Source: Acidovorax sp. CCYZU-2555
GTDB taxonomy: Bacteria > Pseudomonadota > Gammaproteobacteria > Burkholderiales > Burkholderiaceae_C
NCBI RefSeq assembly: GCF_018413525.1
Contig: NZ_JAHCDD010000059.1
Span: 1-38,359, forward strand
Reading direction: 5' to 3'
DNA length: 38,359 nt
The translations under genes were made by a program, and so were the position numbers. Below the pieces are notes generated by a model that was not told the origin of the DNA, ran no database searches, and worked only from the letters and a program-made list of their open reading frames with translations. Shown piece by piece: positions 1 to 8,114 of this stretch (its first letter is position 1; each line of letters opens with the position of its first letter).

Positions 1-20
1 ACCGACTGAGCTATACGACC
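1..20 (-). tRNA. tRNA-Met(CAT), 5' end only (cut by window edge)
   Basis: The 20 bases are the reverse complement of the first 20 bases of the complete tRNA at 162-238 and match it exactly. They cover the acceptor 5' strand and the D arm. A second, tandem copy of the same tRNA therefore starts here and runs out of the window. The anticodon is not visible, so its identity as Met is inferred from the identity to the neighbour. Confidence 0.8.
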
Positions 21-31
21 GATAGCCCGAA

Positions 32-37
32 ATTATA
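32..37 (-). promoter_or_regulatory. -10 box of the partial tRNA
   Basis: On the minus strand this reads TATAAT, a perfect sigma-70 -10 hexamer, 11 bases upstream of the tRNA 5' end at 20. The matching -35 is poor (GCGGCA at a 17-bp spacing). Together with the terminator at 117-155 it suggests that the two tandem tRNAs are separate transcription units. Confidence 0.5.
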
Positions 38-116
38 CAGGAAGAAATTTCCGTTGCCGCCAGGTTGGAAACTTTTATCCCTAGGCCGAAACGGCGCTTG
101 GAAATTGCGCTGCGGC

Positions 117-155
117 AAAGAAAAAACCGCAGTGTTTTTGCAAACACTGCGGTTT
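117..155 (-). terminator. Rho-independent terminator of the tRNA at 162-238
   Basis: Bases 124-137 and 142-155 form a perfect 14-bp stem closed by a four-base loop. On the minus strand the stem is followed by a T-rich run (complement of 117-126, interrupted by one C). It lies 6 bases after the CCA end of the tRNA, so it ends that transcript before the next tRNA. Confidence 0.9.
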
Positions 156-161
156 CCTGTT

Positions 162-238
162 TGGTGGTCGTAGCGGGACTCGAACCTGCGACATCAGCAT
201 TATGAATGCTGCGCTCTAACCGACTGAGCTATACGACC
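162..238 (-). tRNA. tRNA-Met (anticodon CAT), elongator type
   Basis: This is a complete 77-base cloverleaf with encoded CCA. It has a 7-bp acceptor stem, a D arm, an anticodon stem CAGCA/TGCTG around the loop TTCATAA (anticodon CAT), a five-base variable loop, and a T arm with TTCGAGT loop. The first acceptor pair G-C indicates an elongator rather than an initiator tRNA. A CAT anticodon can also mean tRNA-Ile2 (lysidine-modified), which sequence alone does not fully exclude. The T stem GCAGG/CCCGC contains one A-C mismatch. Its own -10 box lies at 249-254 and its terminator at 117-155. Confidence 0.93.
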
Positions 239-248
239 TAAGCCAACA

Positions 249-254
249 ATTATA
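249..254 (-). promoter_or_regulatory. -10 box of tRNA-Met
   Basis: The minus strand reads TATAAT 10 bases upstream of the tRNA 5' end, preceded by a T-run. The -35 is weak (GTGTGA at 17 bp). Position and perfect -10 support a sigma-70 tRNA promoter. Confidence 0.6.
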
Positions 255-311
255 TGCAAAAAATAGCGACCTCACACTTGGCAAGGAATTTCTTGCAAAA
301 AATCTTCTGCT

Positions 312-1091
312 TCACTGGTGCGTGAACTTGGCGGGGCGCTTGTTCACGAACGCATCCATGCCTTCCTTCTGGTCCTGAGTGGCGAACAGCGCGTGGAACA
401 GGCGGCGCTCGAACATCACGCCGTCGCTGAGGCTGCTTTCGAATGCGCGGTTGACCGATTCCTTGGCGGCCATCACCGCGATCTGCGAGAAGTCGCTGAT
501 CTGCAGCGCCGCGCCCAGGGCTTCGTCCATGAGCTTGGCTAGCGGCACCACGCGGCTCACCAGGCCTGCGCGTTCGGCTTCGGTGGCGTCCATCATGCGG
601 CCGGTCAGCGCCAGGTCCATGGCCTTGGCCTTGCCCACGGCGCGCGGCAGGCGCTGCGTGCCGCCCGCGCCGGGAATCACGCCCAGCTTGATTTCAGGCT
701 GGCCGAACTTCGCGTTGTCGGCGGCGATGATGAAGTCGCACATCATCGCCAGCTCGCAGCCGCCGCCCAGCGCAAAGCCCGAGACCGCAGCGATCACCGG
801 CTTGCGGATGCTGCGAATGGTTTCCCAGTTGCGCGTGATGTAGTCGCCCTTGTAGGCATCGACGAAGCTGTAGTTGGCCATCGCGCCGATGTCGGCGCCC
901 GCGGCAAACGCTTTTTCGCTGCCGGTGATGATGACGCAACCGATGCTCCCGTCGGCATCGAACGCCTGCAGCGCCGCGCCCAGCTCGGTCATGAGCTGTT
1001 CGTTCAAGGCATTGAGCTGCTTGGGGCGGTTGAGGGTGATGACGCCGACTTTGTCGGCTTCGGTGCGAACTTCCAGCATTTCGTAGGCCAA
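312..1091 (-). CDS. Enoyl-CoA hydratase (crotonase family)
   Basis: This 259-residue protein would hydrate trans-2-enoyl-CoA to 3-hydroxyacyl-CoA in cytosolic fatty-acid beta-oxidation. The full crotonase pattern is present. The oxyanion-hole segments are AFAAGADI (61-68) and GFALGGGCE (105-113). The two catalytic glutamates are E113 (GGCELAM) and E133 (GQPEIKLG), 20 residues apart as in mitochondrial ECHS1, which the protein resembles closely along its length. I chose the TTG start at 1091 because GGAG sits 8 bases upstream and the length then fits the family; the in-frame ATG at 1079 has a 20-base spacing. The frame stays open to 1277, but that extension is not crotonase-like. It is a single gene between the tRNA and the M61 peptidase. 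The hydratase call is firm; the substrate chain length is not readable. Confidence 0.93.
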   Translation of the reverse strand: MAYEMLEVRTEADKVGVITLNRPKQLNALNEQLMTELGAALQAFDADGSIGCVIITGSEKAFAAGADIGAMANYSFVDAYKGDYITRNWETIRSIRKPVIAAVSGFALGGGCELAMMCDFIIAADNAKFGQPEIKLGVIPGAGGTQRLPRAVGKAKAMDLALTGRMMDATEAERAGLVSRVVPLAKLMDEALGAALQISDFSQIAVMAAKESVNRAFESSLSDGVMFERRLFHALFATQDQKEGMDAFVNKRPAKFTHQ

Positions 1092-1176
1092 GGGGATATC
1101 TCCGGTAGTAGTTGTGTGTGCCTTTGCCACTATAACCAAGGCCGGGGAGGGGGGCTGTCCCCGGTTCGTCGGCCGC

Positions 1177-2967
1177 TCAGGGCAGCACTTCGTCGGTGAC
1201 CGCCGGCTCATCGCGCAGCCAGCGCCGCGCCAGCGAGTTGTCGCTGATCGCCAGGCCGATATTGGCCACCGGCGCATCGGTCTCGCTCAGCGTCAGCGGC
1301 AAACGCAGCAGCTGCTGATCGCGCGCGATCAGCGCCGTGACTTCGCCGGCCTGGCCCGCGTAGAACGCCAGGTCTTCGAGCTTCGCAATGCGCCAGGCCG
1401 CGCCGCTTTTCAGTTCCATGCCCAGCCACTCGTCGCCGGCCATGAAGCCCGCGCGCTCGGCCAGGCCGTCGCGCAGCACGGCCTTGATCTGCACGCTGTG
1501 GTTCTCCTGCACGCGCAGGCCCAGGCGCTGCGCGGGCTGGGGCGGCTCGGCCTGCAGGCGCACGCCGTGCGCGGCCAGCAGTTCGGCCAGCGGCAGGTCT
1601 TGCGTGCCGTGCACCCATTGCGCGAGTTCGGGCGCGAAGCTGCGGCCCGCAAGTTGCTCCAGCACGGCCAGCACGTCGGCTTCGCTCATCGGCCCGGCAT
1701 CGCAGCGCTGCCACAGCGCGCGCATCACGGCGTCCAGCGTGCTGCGGTCTTCACGGCGCAGGCTCAGGTCAAGGCACAGCGCGACCAGCGCGCCCTTGGT
1801 GTAATAGCTCACGGTGCTGTTGGCCGTGTTCTCGTCCTGGCGGTAGTACTTGACCCAGGCATCGAAGCTCGACTGCGCGACGCTTTGCAGCGCGCGGCCC
1901 GGTGTCTGCAGCACCTGGTTGATGGTCTTGGCGACCAGCTTGAGATAGCGCGCCTCGTCGATCAGCCCCGCGCGCAGCAGCAGCAGGTCGTCGTAATAGC
2001 TCGTGAAGCCTTCGAAGAACCACAGCAGTTCGGTGTAGTTCTCCTGGTCGTAGTCATAGCGCGCGAACGCGTCGGGCCGCAGGCGCTTGACGTTCCAGGT
2101 GTGGAAGTATTCGTGGCTGATCAGGCCCAGCAGCGTGGTGTAGCCGTCGCTGGTCTTGCTGTCGCCCACGCGCGGCAGGTCGCGCCGGCCGCAGATCAGC
2201 GCCGTCGAATTGCGGTGCTCCAGCCCGCCGTAGCCGTCGTTGACGACGTTGAGCATGAACACATAGCGGCCGTGGGGCGCGCCCTGCCAGAAGGCGATCG
2301 CGGCTTCGCAGATCTTGCGGCTGTCTTCGAGCAGGCGCGCGTGATCGAACGATTCGGCCGCGCCGGCGACCACGAACTGATGGCGCACGCCGCCGGCTTC
2401 GAAGAAGCCGCTCCAGAACTTGCCCATTTCCACGGGGCAGTCGACGAGTTCGTCGTAGCCGCCCGCGCGGTACAGGCCAAAGCCCTGCTTGTCGATGCGC
2501 GCGGGCGTGAGTCCGGTGGCCACGGACCAGTCGGCCGTCGCTGCCGTGGCCGCGACTTCAAGGCTGTGCGGCGTGTCTTCCTGGCCCAGCACGCGCAGGC
2601 ACAGGCTGGTACCGTTGAAGAAGCCGCGCTGCGCGTCGAGCCAGGCGGTGCGCACCGAGTTGTCGTAGGCGCAGACCTGGTAGCTCAGGGTCAGCGGCAC
2701 GCCGGCCACGCAGTCGATCTGCCAGCGCTGCTTGTCGAGCTGGCGCAGCGCCACGGGCTCGCCGGACTGCGTGGCCTGCAGGCCTTGCAGGTTCTTGGCG
2801 AACTCGCGCACCAGGTAGCTGCCCGGAATCCAGACCGGCAGCGCGACCTGCTGCTGCGCGGCCGGAGACTGCACGCGCAACTCGATGGCGAACAGTCGGG
2901 CGTGCAGGTCATGCGCGCTGACGTGGTAATGCACGTCGGCGGGAAGGGTGGCGTTGTGCTTGGGCAT
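1177..2967 (-). CDS. M61 family metallopeptidase (glycyl aminopeptidase-like) with PDZ domain
   Basis: This 596-residue zinc aminopeptidase of family M61 is related to glycyl aminopeptidase. The N-terminal half is the family's beta domain ([14 protein letters not shown] at 44-57). GGLEH (247-251) precedes the zinc site HEYFH (285-289, HExxH), and the third ligand is probably E319 in [15 protein letters not shown]-like domain occupies about 475-560 ([13 protein letters not shown]). No signal peptide is visible, so it is probably cytosolic. The start at 2967 gives the usual length but has no good Shine-Dalgarno. It follows dsbC and the ubiquinone hydroxylase on the same strand, yet a strong hairpin at 3016-3050 separates it from dsbC, so it may be partly uncoupled. 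The family call is firm; the physiological substrate is unknown. Confidence 0.93.
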   Translation of the reverse strand: MPKHNATLPADVHYHVSAHDLHARLFAIELRVQSPAAQQQVALPVWIPGSYLVREFAKNLQGLQATQSGEPVALRQLDKQRWQIDCVAGVPLTLSYQVCAYDNSVRTAWLDAQRGFFNGTSLCLRVLGQEDTPHSLEVAATAATADWSVATGLTPARIDKQGFGLYRAGGYDELVDCPVEMGKFWSGFFEAGGVRHQFVVAGAAESFDHARLLEDSRKICEAAIAFWQGAPHGRYVFMLNVVNDGYGGLEHRNSTALICGRRDLPRVGDSKTSDGYTTLLGLISHEYFHTWNVKRLRPDAFARYDYDQENYTELLWFFEGFTSYYDDLLLLRAGLIDEARYLKLVAKTINQVLQTPGRALQSVAQSSFDAWVKYYRQDENTANSTVSYYTKGALVALCLDLSLRREDRSTLDAVMRALWQRCDAGPMSEADVLAVLEQLAGRSFAPELAQWVHGTQDLPLAELLAAHGVRLQAEPPQPAQRLGLRVQENHSVQIKAVLRDGLAERAGFMAGDEWLGMELKSGAAWRIAKLEDLAFYAGQAGEVTALIARDQQLLRLPLTLSETDAPVANIGLAISDNSLARRWLRDEPAVTDEVLP

Positions 2968-3015
2968 GGCGTGATGGTTCAGGGCAGGGCCCTGGGCGCA
3001 TGCCCGGAGCCGCGG

Positions 3016-3050
3016 GAAAGAAAGGCGCGGGGCGCGAGACGCGCCCCGCG
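3016..3050 (-). terminator. GC-rich hairpin after dsbC, probable terminator or attenuator
   Basis: Bases 3026-3036 and 3040-3050 are a perfect 11-bp all-GC inverted repeat with a three-base loop, starting one base after the dsbC stop codon. On the minus strand it is followed by CCTTTCTTTC, a pyrimidine-rich but broken T tract. This would give partial termination between dsbC and the M61 peptidase gene, or protect the dsbC mRNA end. Confidence 0.65.
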
Positions 3051-3051
3051 A

Positions 3052-3756
3052 TCATTGGGCCGAGAGGTGCTTTTCGACGTCGGCGGCGCTGATCGCGCCC
3101 GGCACGCGCGCGTTGTTCGCGAAGATCAGCGTGGGCGTGCCGGTGATCTTGTACTTGCGGCCGAACGCCAGATTGCGCTGCAGCGCCGCGGTGTCGCAGC
3201 TCGCTGGCGGCGTGGCCTTGTCGCGCAGCATCAGGTCATGCCAGGCCAGGACCCGGTCCTTGGCGCACCAGATGTTGCGCGACTTCTCGGCCGAATCGGG
3301 GCTCAGGATGGGATACAGGAACAGGTGGATGGTGACGTTGTCGACTTTCTGCAGGTCGCGCTCGAAGCGCTTGCAGTAGCCGCAGTTCGGATCTTCGAAC
3401 ACCGCCATCTTGCGCGCGCCGTTGCCGCGCACGATGGTGAATGCGTCCTTGAGCGGCAGCGACGCGAAGTCGACCGCCGTCAATTGGTTGATACGGTCCT
3501 CGGTCAGGTTGCGTTTCGCCTTGGTGTCGATCAGCTCGCCCTGGATCAGGTAGTTGCCCTTGGCGTCGGTGTAGAACAGGTCGGTGCCTATGCGCACTTC
3601 GAACAGGCCCGCCATGGGCGTGGGCCGCACTTCCTCGATCTTGTCGAGCTGGGGAATGCGTTCGGTCAGCGTCTTGCGCAGGCCGGCGTCCTGGGCCTGG
3701 GCCGTCATGCCGACGGACAGAAGAGCAGAGGCCAGCAGGGAGAAAATGAGTTTCAT
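3052..3756 (-). CDS. dsbC: Thiol:disulfide interchange protein DsbC
   Basis: This 234-residue periplasmic disulfide isomerase has a cleavable signal peptide (residues 1-21, hydrophobic core LLASALLSVG, AQA before the mature part). An N-terminal dimerisation domain spans about 25-90, and the thioredoxin-fold domain carries the active site CGYC (125-128) in EDPNCGYCKRF. A cis-proline loop GTPTLIF follows near the C-terminus. Two further cysteines (IWCAKD and ASCDTA) match the structural disulfide of DsbC. Length and architecture are typical of DsbC rather than DsbG. It lies between the hydroxylase gene (gap 52 nt) and the M61 peptidase, and the three genes probably form one minus-strand unit. 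A DsbD partner is not in the window. The start has a weak GGAA element 8 bases upstream. Confidence 0.93.
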   Translation of the reverse strand: MKLIFSLLASALLSVGMTAQAQDAGLRKTLTERIPQLDKIEEVRPTPMAGLFEVRIGTDLFYTDAKGNYLIQGELIDTKAKRNLTEDRINQLTAVDFASLPLKDAFTIVRGNGARKMAVFEDPNCGYCKRFERDLQKVDNVTIHLFLYPILSPDSAEKSRNIWCAKDRVLAWHDLMLRDKATPPASCDTAALQRNLAFGRKYKITGTPTLIFANNARVPGAISAADVEKHLSAQ

Positions 3757-3808
3757 AGCGAGTGTTCCGTAGTCATTGAGGGGCGGGCGCGTCAGGCGGA
3801 GCCTGCGT

Positions 3809-4930
3809 TCAGGCCCCGAGTCCCATGGCCTGGCGGGCCATCCAGTTCTTGATCGGGCCGCTGTGTTCGAAGCCTTTCATGCCCCAGTTGCGCAAGGCCT
3901 GCAAAGGCGCTTCGCGGCGCGTGAACAGCTGTTGCAGACCGTCCATGGCCAAACCCATGGGAGCGAGCGCGGCCTTGCGCTCGCGCTCGTAGCGGCGCAG
4001 CAGGCGGTTGTCGCCCGCGCTGCGCCAGGCGTCGCGCTCCTGCAGAACGCGCGCCAGGGCCTGGGCATCGCCCAGACCCAGATTGAGTCCCTGGCCGGCC
4101 AGCGGGTGCACATTGTGGGCGGCGTCGCCCACCAGCACCCAGCTGCGGCCGTCGGCCGATGTGCCGCTCCAGCGGTCGGCCATGGCTTGCTGCAGCGGCC
4201 AGTTCAGGCGTTCGCTGGCCAGCGTGAGCCGGCCCAGCGCGCCCTGGCTGATGTCTTCGAGCCGCTGCGTGAACGCTTCGGGGCTGGTCTTCATCCAGGC
4301 ATCGACGTTTTCCTGGTCTATGGACCAGACCACGGCCACGGTCTGGCCTTGCGGGCCGTCGAGCGGCAGCAGCGCCAGGATGCCTTCGGGCGCGAGCCAC
4401 TGGCGCGCGCTCTCGCCGTGCGGTATCTCGCAATGCAGTCGCGTGGCGATCGCATGCTGGCCATAGGGCACGACGGAAAATTCGACGCCGAACTCGGCGC
4501 GCGTGCGGCTGGCCCGGCCTTCGCAGACGGCCGTGAGCGGCGCGGCCACAGGGGCGTCAACGACTTCGACCAGCGGCTGGTAGCGCACGGCTTCGCCCAG
4601 CCGCGCTTCGAGCGCGGGCACATCGACGATCCAGGCCAGCGCGGCGACGTCCTGGGCCTGGGCATCGAAATGCACATTGCCGTCGAGGTCGCCGTGCACT
4701 TCCATGTGCCGCACGGCCGTCGCGTGCTGGGCGTCGGGCCAGCTGCGCAGCGATTCGAGCAGCTGGCGCGAAGCCGCGTTCAGGGCATAGGCCCGCACGT
4801 CATGGTGGCCCGCCGGCGGCGTCGGCGACGCCACCAGCGCGACGCGCAGGCGTTCACGGGCGAGCAACAGGGCCAGGGTGCGGCCCACGATGCCGGCCCC
4901 ACGAATACAGATGTCAAAGGTTTGCGCCAT
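3809..4930 (-). CDS. UbiH/UbiF/Coq6-family FAD-dependent monooxygenase
   Basis: This 373-residue flavoprotein hydroxylase probably hydroxylates the ring of a ubiquinone precursor at the membrane. The N-terminal FAD dinucleotide motif is GAGIVG (10-15) within FDICIRGAGIVGRTLAL. The second FAD motif with the UbiH-family signature is WVLVGDAAHNVHPLAGQG followed by LNLGLGDA. I chose the ATG at 4930 because homologous proteins begin a few residues before the FAD strand; the 33-residue upstream extension to 5029 has no such character. The Shine-Dalgarno is poor. It is first in a probable unit with dsbC and the M61 gene. Which ring position it acts on (UbiH, UbiF or UbiI role) cannot be read from the sequence. 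Confidence 0.87.
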   Translation of the reverse strand: MAQTFDICIRGAGIVGRTLALLLARERLRVALVASPTPPAGHHDVRAYALNAASRQLLESLRSWPDAQHATAVRHMEVHGDLDGNVHFDAQAQDVAALAWIVDVPALEARLGEAVRYQPLVEVVDAPVAAPLTAVCEGRASRTRAEFGVEFSVVPYGQHAIATRLHCEIPHGESARQWLAPEGILALLPLDGPQGQTVAVVWSIDQENVDAWMKTSPEAFTQRLEDISQGALGRLTLASERLNWPLQQAMADRWSGTSADGRSWVLVGDAAHNVHPLAGQGLNLGLGDAQALARVLQERDAWRSAGDNRLLRRYERERKAALAPMGLAMDGLQQLFTRREAPLQALRNWGMKGFEHSGPIKNWMARQAMGLGA

Positions 4931-5479
4931 GTTGGGGATTGTAGGAGGCTGCGTATTCCTCGGTGCCCGGCGCAGAATGCGCGCGGCAAATACCTCGAAA
5001 AAGTGATCGCATGGCATGTATAGATACACCTGGGCGCAGAACGTTCCCGTGAACTACGCTGAGGGCATGGCGGGGTTTTTCCTGGGCGGGCGCGAGACGC
5101 GGTGAATAGAATGTTTGCTGGAAGACGGCGCGCGGTGGAATTCCACTTCGCGATCACCGTCGTTCCGACCAGGGCCGCCGGGGCCGGAATAAGGCATCTC
5201 GTACTTCATTCCAATGCCCGGCGCGGCTCTCTCGATGCTGCGGCGTTCGCCCCTGCCATCGCCCTTCTTGCAAGGCGCGTACAGGATGTGCGGCCGCGCC
5301 GCTTTCTGCCGGTCGGCAATGCGCGCAAGACGCGCAGGCCCGGCCACCGCCGAGGCACCTGCCTCGATTCCATTCGCTGATCAGACGCTCGCCCGGTCCC
5401 GGGAAGCGCTAGCTTTCTGCTTTTGCAAAAAGGGCTGGAACGGCGTCGCGTCCAGCGAACGACCAAAGGAGAATTCATC
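4931..5479. other. 549-bp divergent intergenic region, no gene supported
   Basis: This gap lies between the minus-strand hydroxylase and the plus-strand porin. The short reading frames in it show no recognisable domain or good ribosome site, and I call none. A 10-bp perfect palindrome TTTTGCAAAA lies at 5421-5430, about 50 bases before the porin start. It could be an operator for the porin, whose family is often under osmotic or global control. AAAGGAG (5465-5471) is the porin ribosome site. I see no convincing terminator or RNA gene. Confidence 0.5.
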
Positions 5480-6463
5480 ATGCGCTGCAACCCACCCCGG
5501 CTTCTGGCCTGTGCAGTCCTTGGCACCCTCGCGGCCTGCGTGCCCGCCTGGGCGCAATCCTCGGTATCCATCAACGGCCTGCTCGACGCGGGCGTCTATC
5601 GCGGCTTTGATGGCGTCAATCAGCTGGGCACGATCCAGCGCAGCAATGTGGCGATCTCGGGCTTCGAAGATCTGGGCGGCGGCCTCAAGGCCGTGTTCCG
5701 CCTGAGCACGCGCCTAGAACTCGATAGAGGCGAGACCGAAGGCGCGGGCGTCAAGCCTTTCTGGCATGACGAATCCACCGTGGGCCTGCAGGGCAGCTTC
5801 GGCACGGTGCGCGTGGGGCGGGCCCTCACGGCGATGTGGGCGCAGGACTGGAAGTTCGATCCCTGGGGCAACTTCAACCGCATTGCCTCGCCCGCCTGGT
5901 ACCAGTGGCATGCGCTGACACCGAGCGATCCATTCGGCAACAACGGCACGGCCGAGTACGGCCGCATCAACAACGGCATCTTCTACGATTCGCCCAAGAT
6001 CGCGGGCTTCACGCTGCGCCTGAGCGCCTCGCCCGAACGCCAGCGCGAACTCGGCGCGACCGAGCGCCCGTATTCCGCAGTGCTCGAATACGAGCAGCAG
6101 GCGGTGGCCGCGATGGCGGCTTACGAGCGCAACAGCGTGGGCGACAAGAACAGCTTCCTCGCGGGCAAGTACACCTTCGGCAACGCCGCGCTGATGGTGG
6201 CCCATGACGACAGCCGCAGCGCCGGCAACCTCGCCAAGTCGCGCTCCACGACGCTGGGCGGCACTTACCGCATGGGCGCGACCACGCTCAAGGCCGGCTA
6301 TGGCCACCAGCGGCTGAACCAGGACACCAACCGCTTTGTCTCGCTCGGCGCCGACTACGCGCTGTCAAAGCGCACCACGCTGTACGCGAGCCTGGGCAAC
6401 AAGCGCGATGCGCATGTGGAATCGCGCACCGCTTTCGGCGTGGGAATGTCGCACGCGTTCTGA
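5480..6463 (+). CDS. Gram-negative porin (Neisseria/Burkholderia-type trimeric porin family)
   Basis: This 327-residue outer-membrane general porin has a signal peptide at residues 1-25 (hydrophobic core LLACAVLGTLAAC, cleavage after PAWA) followed by the family's typical mature start SSVSINGLLDAGVYRG. Family hallmarks are GFEDLGGGLKAVFRL and GLQGSFGTVRVGR near residues 55-105, and a C-terminal strand ending in phenylalanine (GVGMSHAF), the BAM recognition signal. The start at 5480 has AAAGGAG 8 bases upstream; an earlier in-frame start at 5423 would bury the signal peptide. LAAC within the signal resembles a lipobox, but the position before an AWA signal-peptidase site makes lipidation unlikely. 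It is somewhat shorter than many family members (about 330-380). It is transcribed alone. Confidence 0.92.
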   Translation: MRCNPPRLLACAVLGTLAACVPAWAQSSVSINGLLDAGVYRGFDGVNQLGTIQRSNVAISGFEDLGGGLKAVFRLSTRLELDRGETEGAGVKPFWHDESTVGLQGSFGTVRVGRALTAMWAQDWKFDPWGNFNRIASPAWYQWHALTPSDPFGNNGTAEYGRINNGIFYDSPKIAGFTLRLSASPERQRELGATERPYSAVLEYEQQAVAAMAAYERNSVGDKNSFLAGKYTFGNAALMVAHDDSRSAGNLAKSRSTTLGGTYRMGATTLKAGYGHQRLNQDTNRFVSLGADYALSKRTTLYASLGNKRDAHVESRTAFGVGMSHAF

Positions 6464-6503
6464 TCGCCGGCGCGATTTTCGCGCGGGGGACAGCCCGGTT
6501 TCC

Positions 6504-6553
6504 GCCATGCCCGTAAGGCATGGCTGGCAAGGATATGTCCCAAGCCTTAAAAT
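6504..6553 (+). promoter_or_regulatory. Hairpin and candidate ychF promoter
   Basis: Between porin and ychF, bases 6504-6511 and 6517-6524 form a perfect 8-bp stem (GCCATGCC/GGCATGGC). Immediately downstream, CTGGCA (6524-6529) and TAAAAT (6548-6553) with an 18-bp spacer resemble a sigma-70 promoter 36 bases before the ychF start. The hairpin lacks a T-run, so I do not call it a terminator. The promoter is a visual match only. Confidence 0.4.
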
Positions 6554-6589
6554 ACCGGGTTTGTCCCCAGATTTCCAGAAAGCCCTGCC

Positions 6590-7684
6590 ATGAGCCTGAA
6601 ATGCGGCATCGTGGGCCTGCCCAATGTGGGCAAGTCCACCCTCTTCAATGCACTGACCAAGGCCGGCATTGCGGCTGAAAACTATCCCTTCTGCACCATC
6701 GAGCCGAACACCGGCGTGGTCGAAGTGCCTGATCCGCGCCTGCAGCAGCTCGCCGAGATCATCCATCCCGAGCGCATCGTTCCGGCCATCGTCGAATTCG
6801 TCGACATCGCCGGCCTGGTCGCGGGCGCGAGCAAGGGTGAAGGCCTGGGCAACCAGTTCCTGGCCCACATCCGCGAAACCGACGCCATCGTCAACGTCGT
6901 GCGTTGCTTCGAAGACGACAACGTGATCCACGTTGCCGGCCGCGTCGACCCGATCTCGGACATCGAAGTCATCCAGACCGAGCTGTGCCTGGCCGACATG
7001 ACCACCGTCGAAAAGGCGCTCAACCGCCACAGCAAGGCCGCCAAGTCGGGCAACGACAAGGAAGCCGCCAAGCTGGTGTCGCTGCTCACGCCCATTCTGG
7101 CCGCACTCAACGAAGGCAAGCCCGCGCGCGTGGTGCCGGTCTCCAAGGAAGATGCGCCGCTGCTCAAGCAGTTCTGCCTGATCACCGCCAAGCCCGCGAT
7201 GTTCGTCGGCAACGTCAGCGATGACGGCTTCGAGAACAACCCGCTGCTCGATCGCCTGAAGGAATACGCGGCCGCCCAGGGCGCGCCCGTGGTCGCCATC
7301 TGCGCCAAGATGGAAGCCGAAATGGCCGAAATGAGCGACGAAGACCGCGACATGTTCCTCGCCGAAATGGGCCAGGACGAACCCGGCCTGAACCGCCTGA
7401 TCCGCGCCGGCTTCAGCCTGCTGGGTCTGCAGACCTACTTCACCGCCGGTGTGAAGGAAGTCCGCGCCTGGACCGTGCCCGTCGGCGCCACCGCACCCCA
7501 GGCCGCTGGCGTGATCCACGGCGATTTCGAGCGCGGCTTCATTCGCGCGCAGACCATTGCCTTTGACGACTACATCGCCCTCAAGGGCGAACAAGCCGCC
7601 AAGGACGCGGGCAAGATGCGTTCCGAAGGCAAGGAATATGTGGTCAAGGACGGCGACGTGCTGAACTTCCTGTTCAACGTCTGA
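6590..7684 (+). CDS. ychF: Redox-regulated ribosome-binding ATPase YchF (OLA1/Obg-related)
   Basis: This 364-residue cytosolic P-loop NTPase of the Obg superfamily binds ribosomes and affects stress adaptation and translation fidelity in other bacteria. The Walker A motif GLPNVGKS is at 8-15, the switch region [20 protein letters not shown] follows near 70-90, and NVSD replaces the usual NKxD guanine motif, consistent with the ATP preference of YchF/OLA1. A helical insertion with many charged residues spans about 130-200, and a C-terminal TGS domain contains [19 protein letters not shown]. Length is exactly typical. It is a single gene ended by the terminator at 7725-7759; in many bacteria its neighbour is pth, which is not here. 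Confidence 0.97.
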   Translation: MSLKCGIVGLPNVGKSTLFNALTKAGIAAENYPFCTIEPNTGVVEVPDPRLQQLAEIIHPERIVPAIVEFVDIAGLVAGASKGEGLGNQFLAHIRETDAIVNVVRCFEDDNVIHVAGRVDPISDIEVIQTELCLADMTTVEKALNRHSKAAKSGNDKEAAKLVSLLTPILAALNEGKPARVVPVSKEDAPLLKQFCLITAKPAMFVGNVSDDGFENNPLLDRLKEYAAAQGAPVVAICAKMEAEMAEMSDEDRDMFLAEMGQDEPGLNRLIRAGFSLLGLQTYFTAGVKEVRAWTVPVGATAPQAAGVIHGDFERGFIRAQTIAFDDYIALKGEQAAKDAGKMRSEGKEYVVKDGDVLNFLFNV

Positions 7685-7724
7685 GTTCGGACTGTTGCCT
7701 CATGCGATTGCATGGGGTACCAAG

Positions 7725-7759
7725 AAACCCCGCAAGTCATTGATTTGCGGGGTTTTTTT
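7725..7759 (+). terminator. Rho-independent terminator of ychF
   Basis: AAACCCCGCAA (7725-7735) pairs with its complement around 7745-7755 over a nine-base loop, and the stem runs into seven T residues (7753-7759). It lies 41 bases after the ychF stop codon. Confidence 0.93.
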
Positions 7760-7926
7760 ATGCGTGCCACGCACCCTGCCTGGCTGCCGCCATTGAAGCG
7801 AGGCACCGCAGTTGCCTCATGGCCCGCGATCAAGGGACGCTACGTGAGGGGGTCATATCCTTGATATCAGTGATTGTCCGCAGGACGCGCTTTACTTAAC
7901 ATTGTCCACTTGTAAGCACTTGTCTG

Positions 7927-7962
7927 AACGGGTCACCCAAAGGCTTCGGTGACCCGTTTTTT
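7927..7962 (+). terminator. Second, orphan Rho-independent terminator
   Basis: Bases 7927-7937 and 7948-7958 form a perfect 11-bp stem with a ten-base loop, followed by TTTTTT up to 7962. It lies about 170 bases beyond the ychF terminator, and no protein gene lies between them. It either backs up the first terminator or ends a short non-coding transcript starting within 7760-7926. A TTTACT element near 7890 is the only weak promoter candidate I saw. Confidence 0.85.
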
Positions 7963-8023
7963 CTTCGCCAGATCGTTAGTCATTGACGCGAATCCTCGGG
8001 CTACATGTAACAAAACACGTTAT

Positions 8024-8058
8024 TTGAATAAAAAAGTTATCGCTTTAATTTTTTTATT
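8024..8058. promoter_or_regulatory. AT-rich inverted repeat upstream of the acetyltransferase
   Basis: In an AT-rich tract unlike its surroundings, AATAAAAAA (8027-8035) and TTTTTTATT (8050-8058) are 9-bp inverted arms around 14 bases. TTTAAT at 8044-8049 is a candidate -10. The tract starts the accessory gene cluster 8115-16963 and may hold its promoter and a silencer or regulator site. This is inference from composition and symmetry. Confidence 0.4.
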
Positions 8059-8114
8059 CCAATAAAGTGTCCGGAGTTTTTTCGTGGATGGCAACGTCAA
8101 GGAAGGGATCAGCG

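Noticed and set aside
1092..1277. 62-residue N-terminal extension of the enoyl-CoA hydratase frame
   Set aside because: It is Arg/Pro/Thr-rich and not crotonase-like; the TTG at 1091 has a well-spaced GGAG and gives the family length.
1114..3852. 912-residue plus-strand reading frame opposite the M61 and dsbC genes
   Set aside because: It is antisense to two clearly recognisable genes, is rich in Arg/Gln/Ala/His as expected for the complement of GC-rich codons, and has no domain.
6504..6524. 8-bp hairpin after the porin as a terminator
   Set aside because: No T-run follows, and a candidate -35 for ychF starts at its last base.
6365..7594. 409-residue minus-strand frame opposite ychF
   Set aside because: It is a complement of ychF, which is unmistakable on the plus strand.
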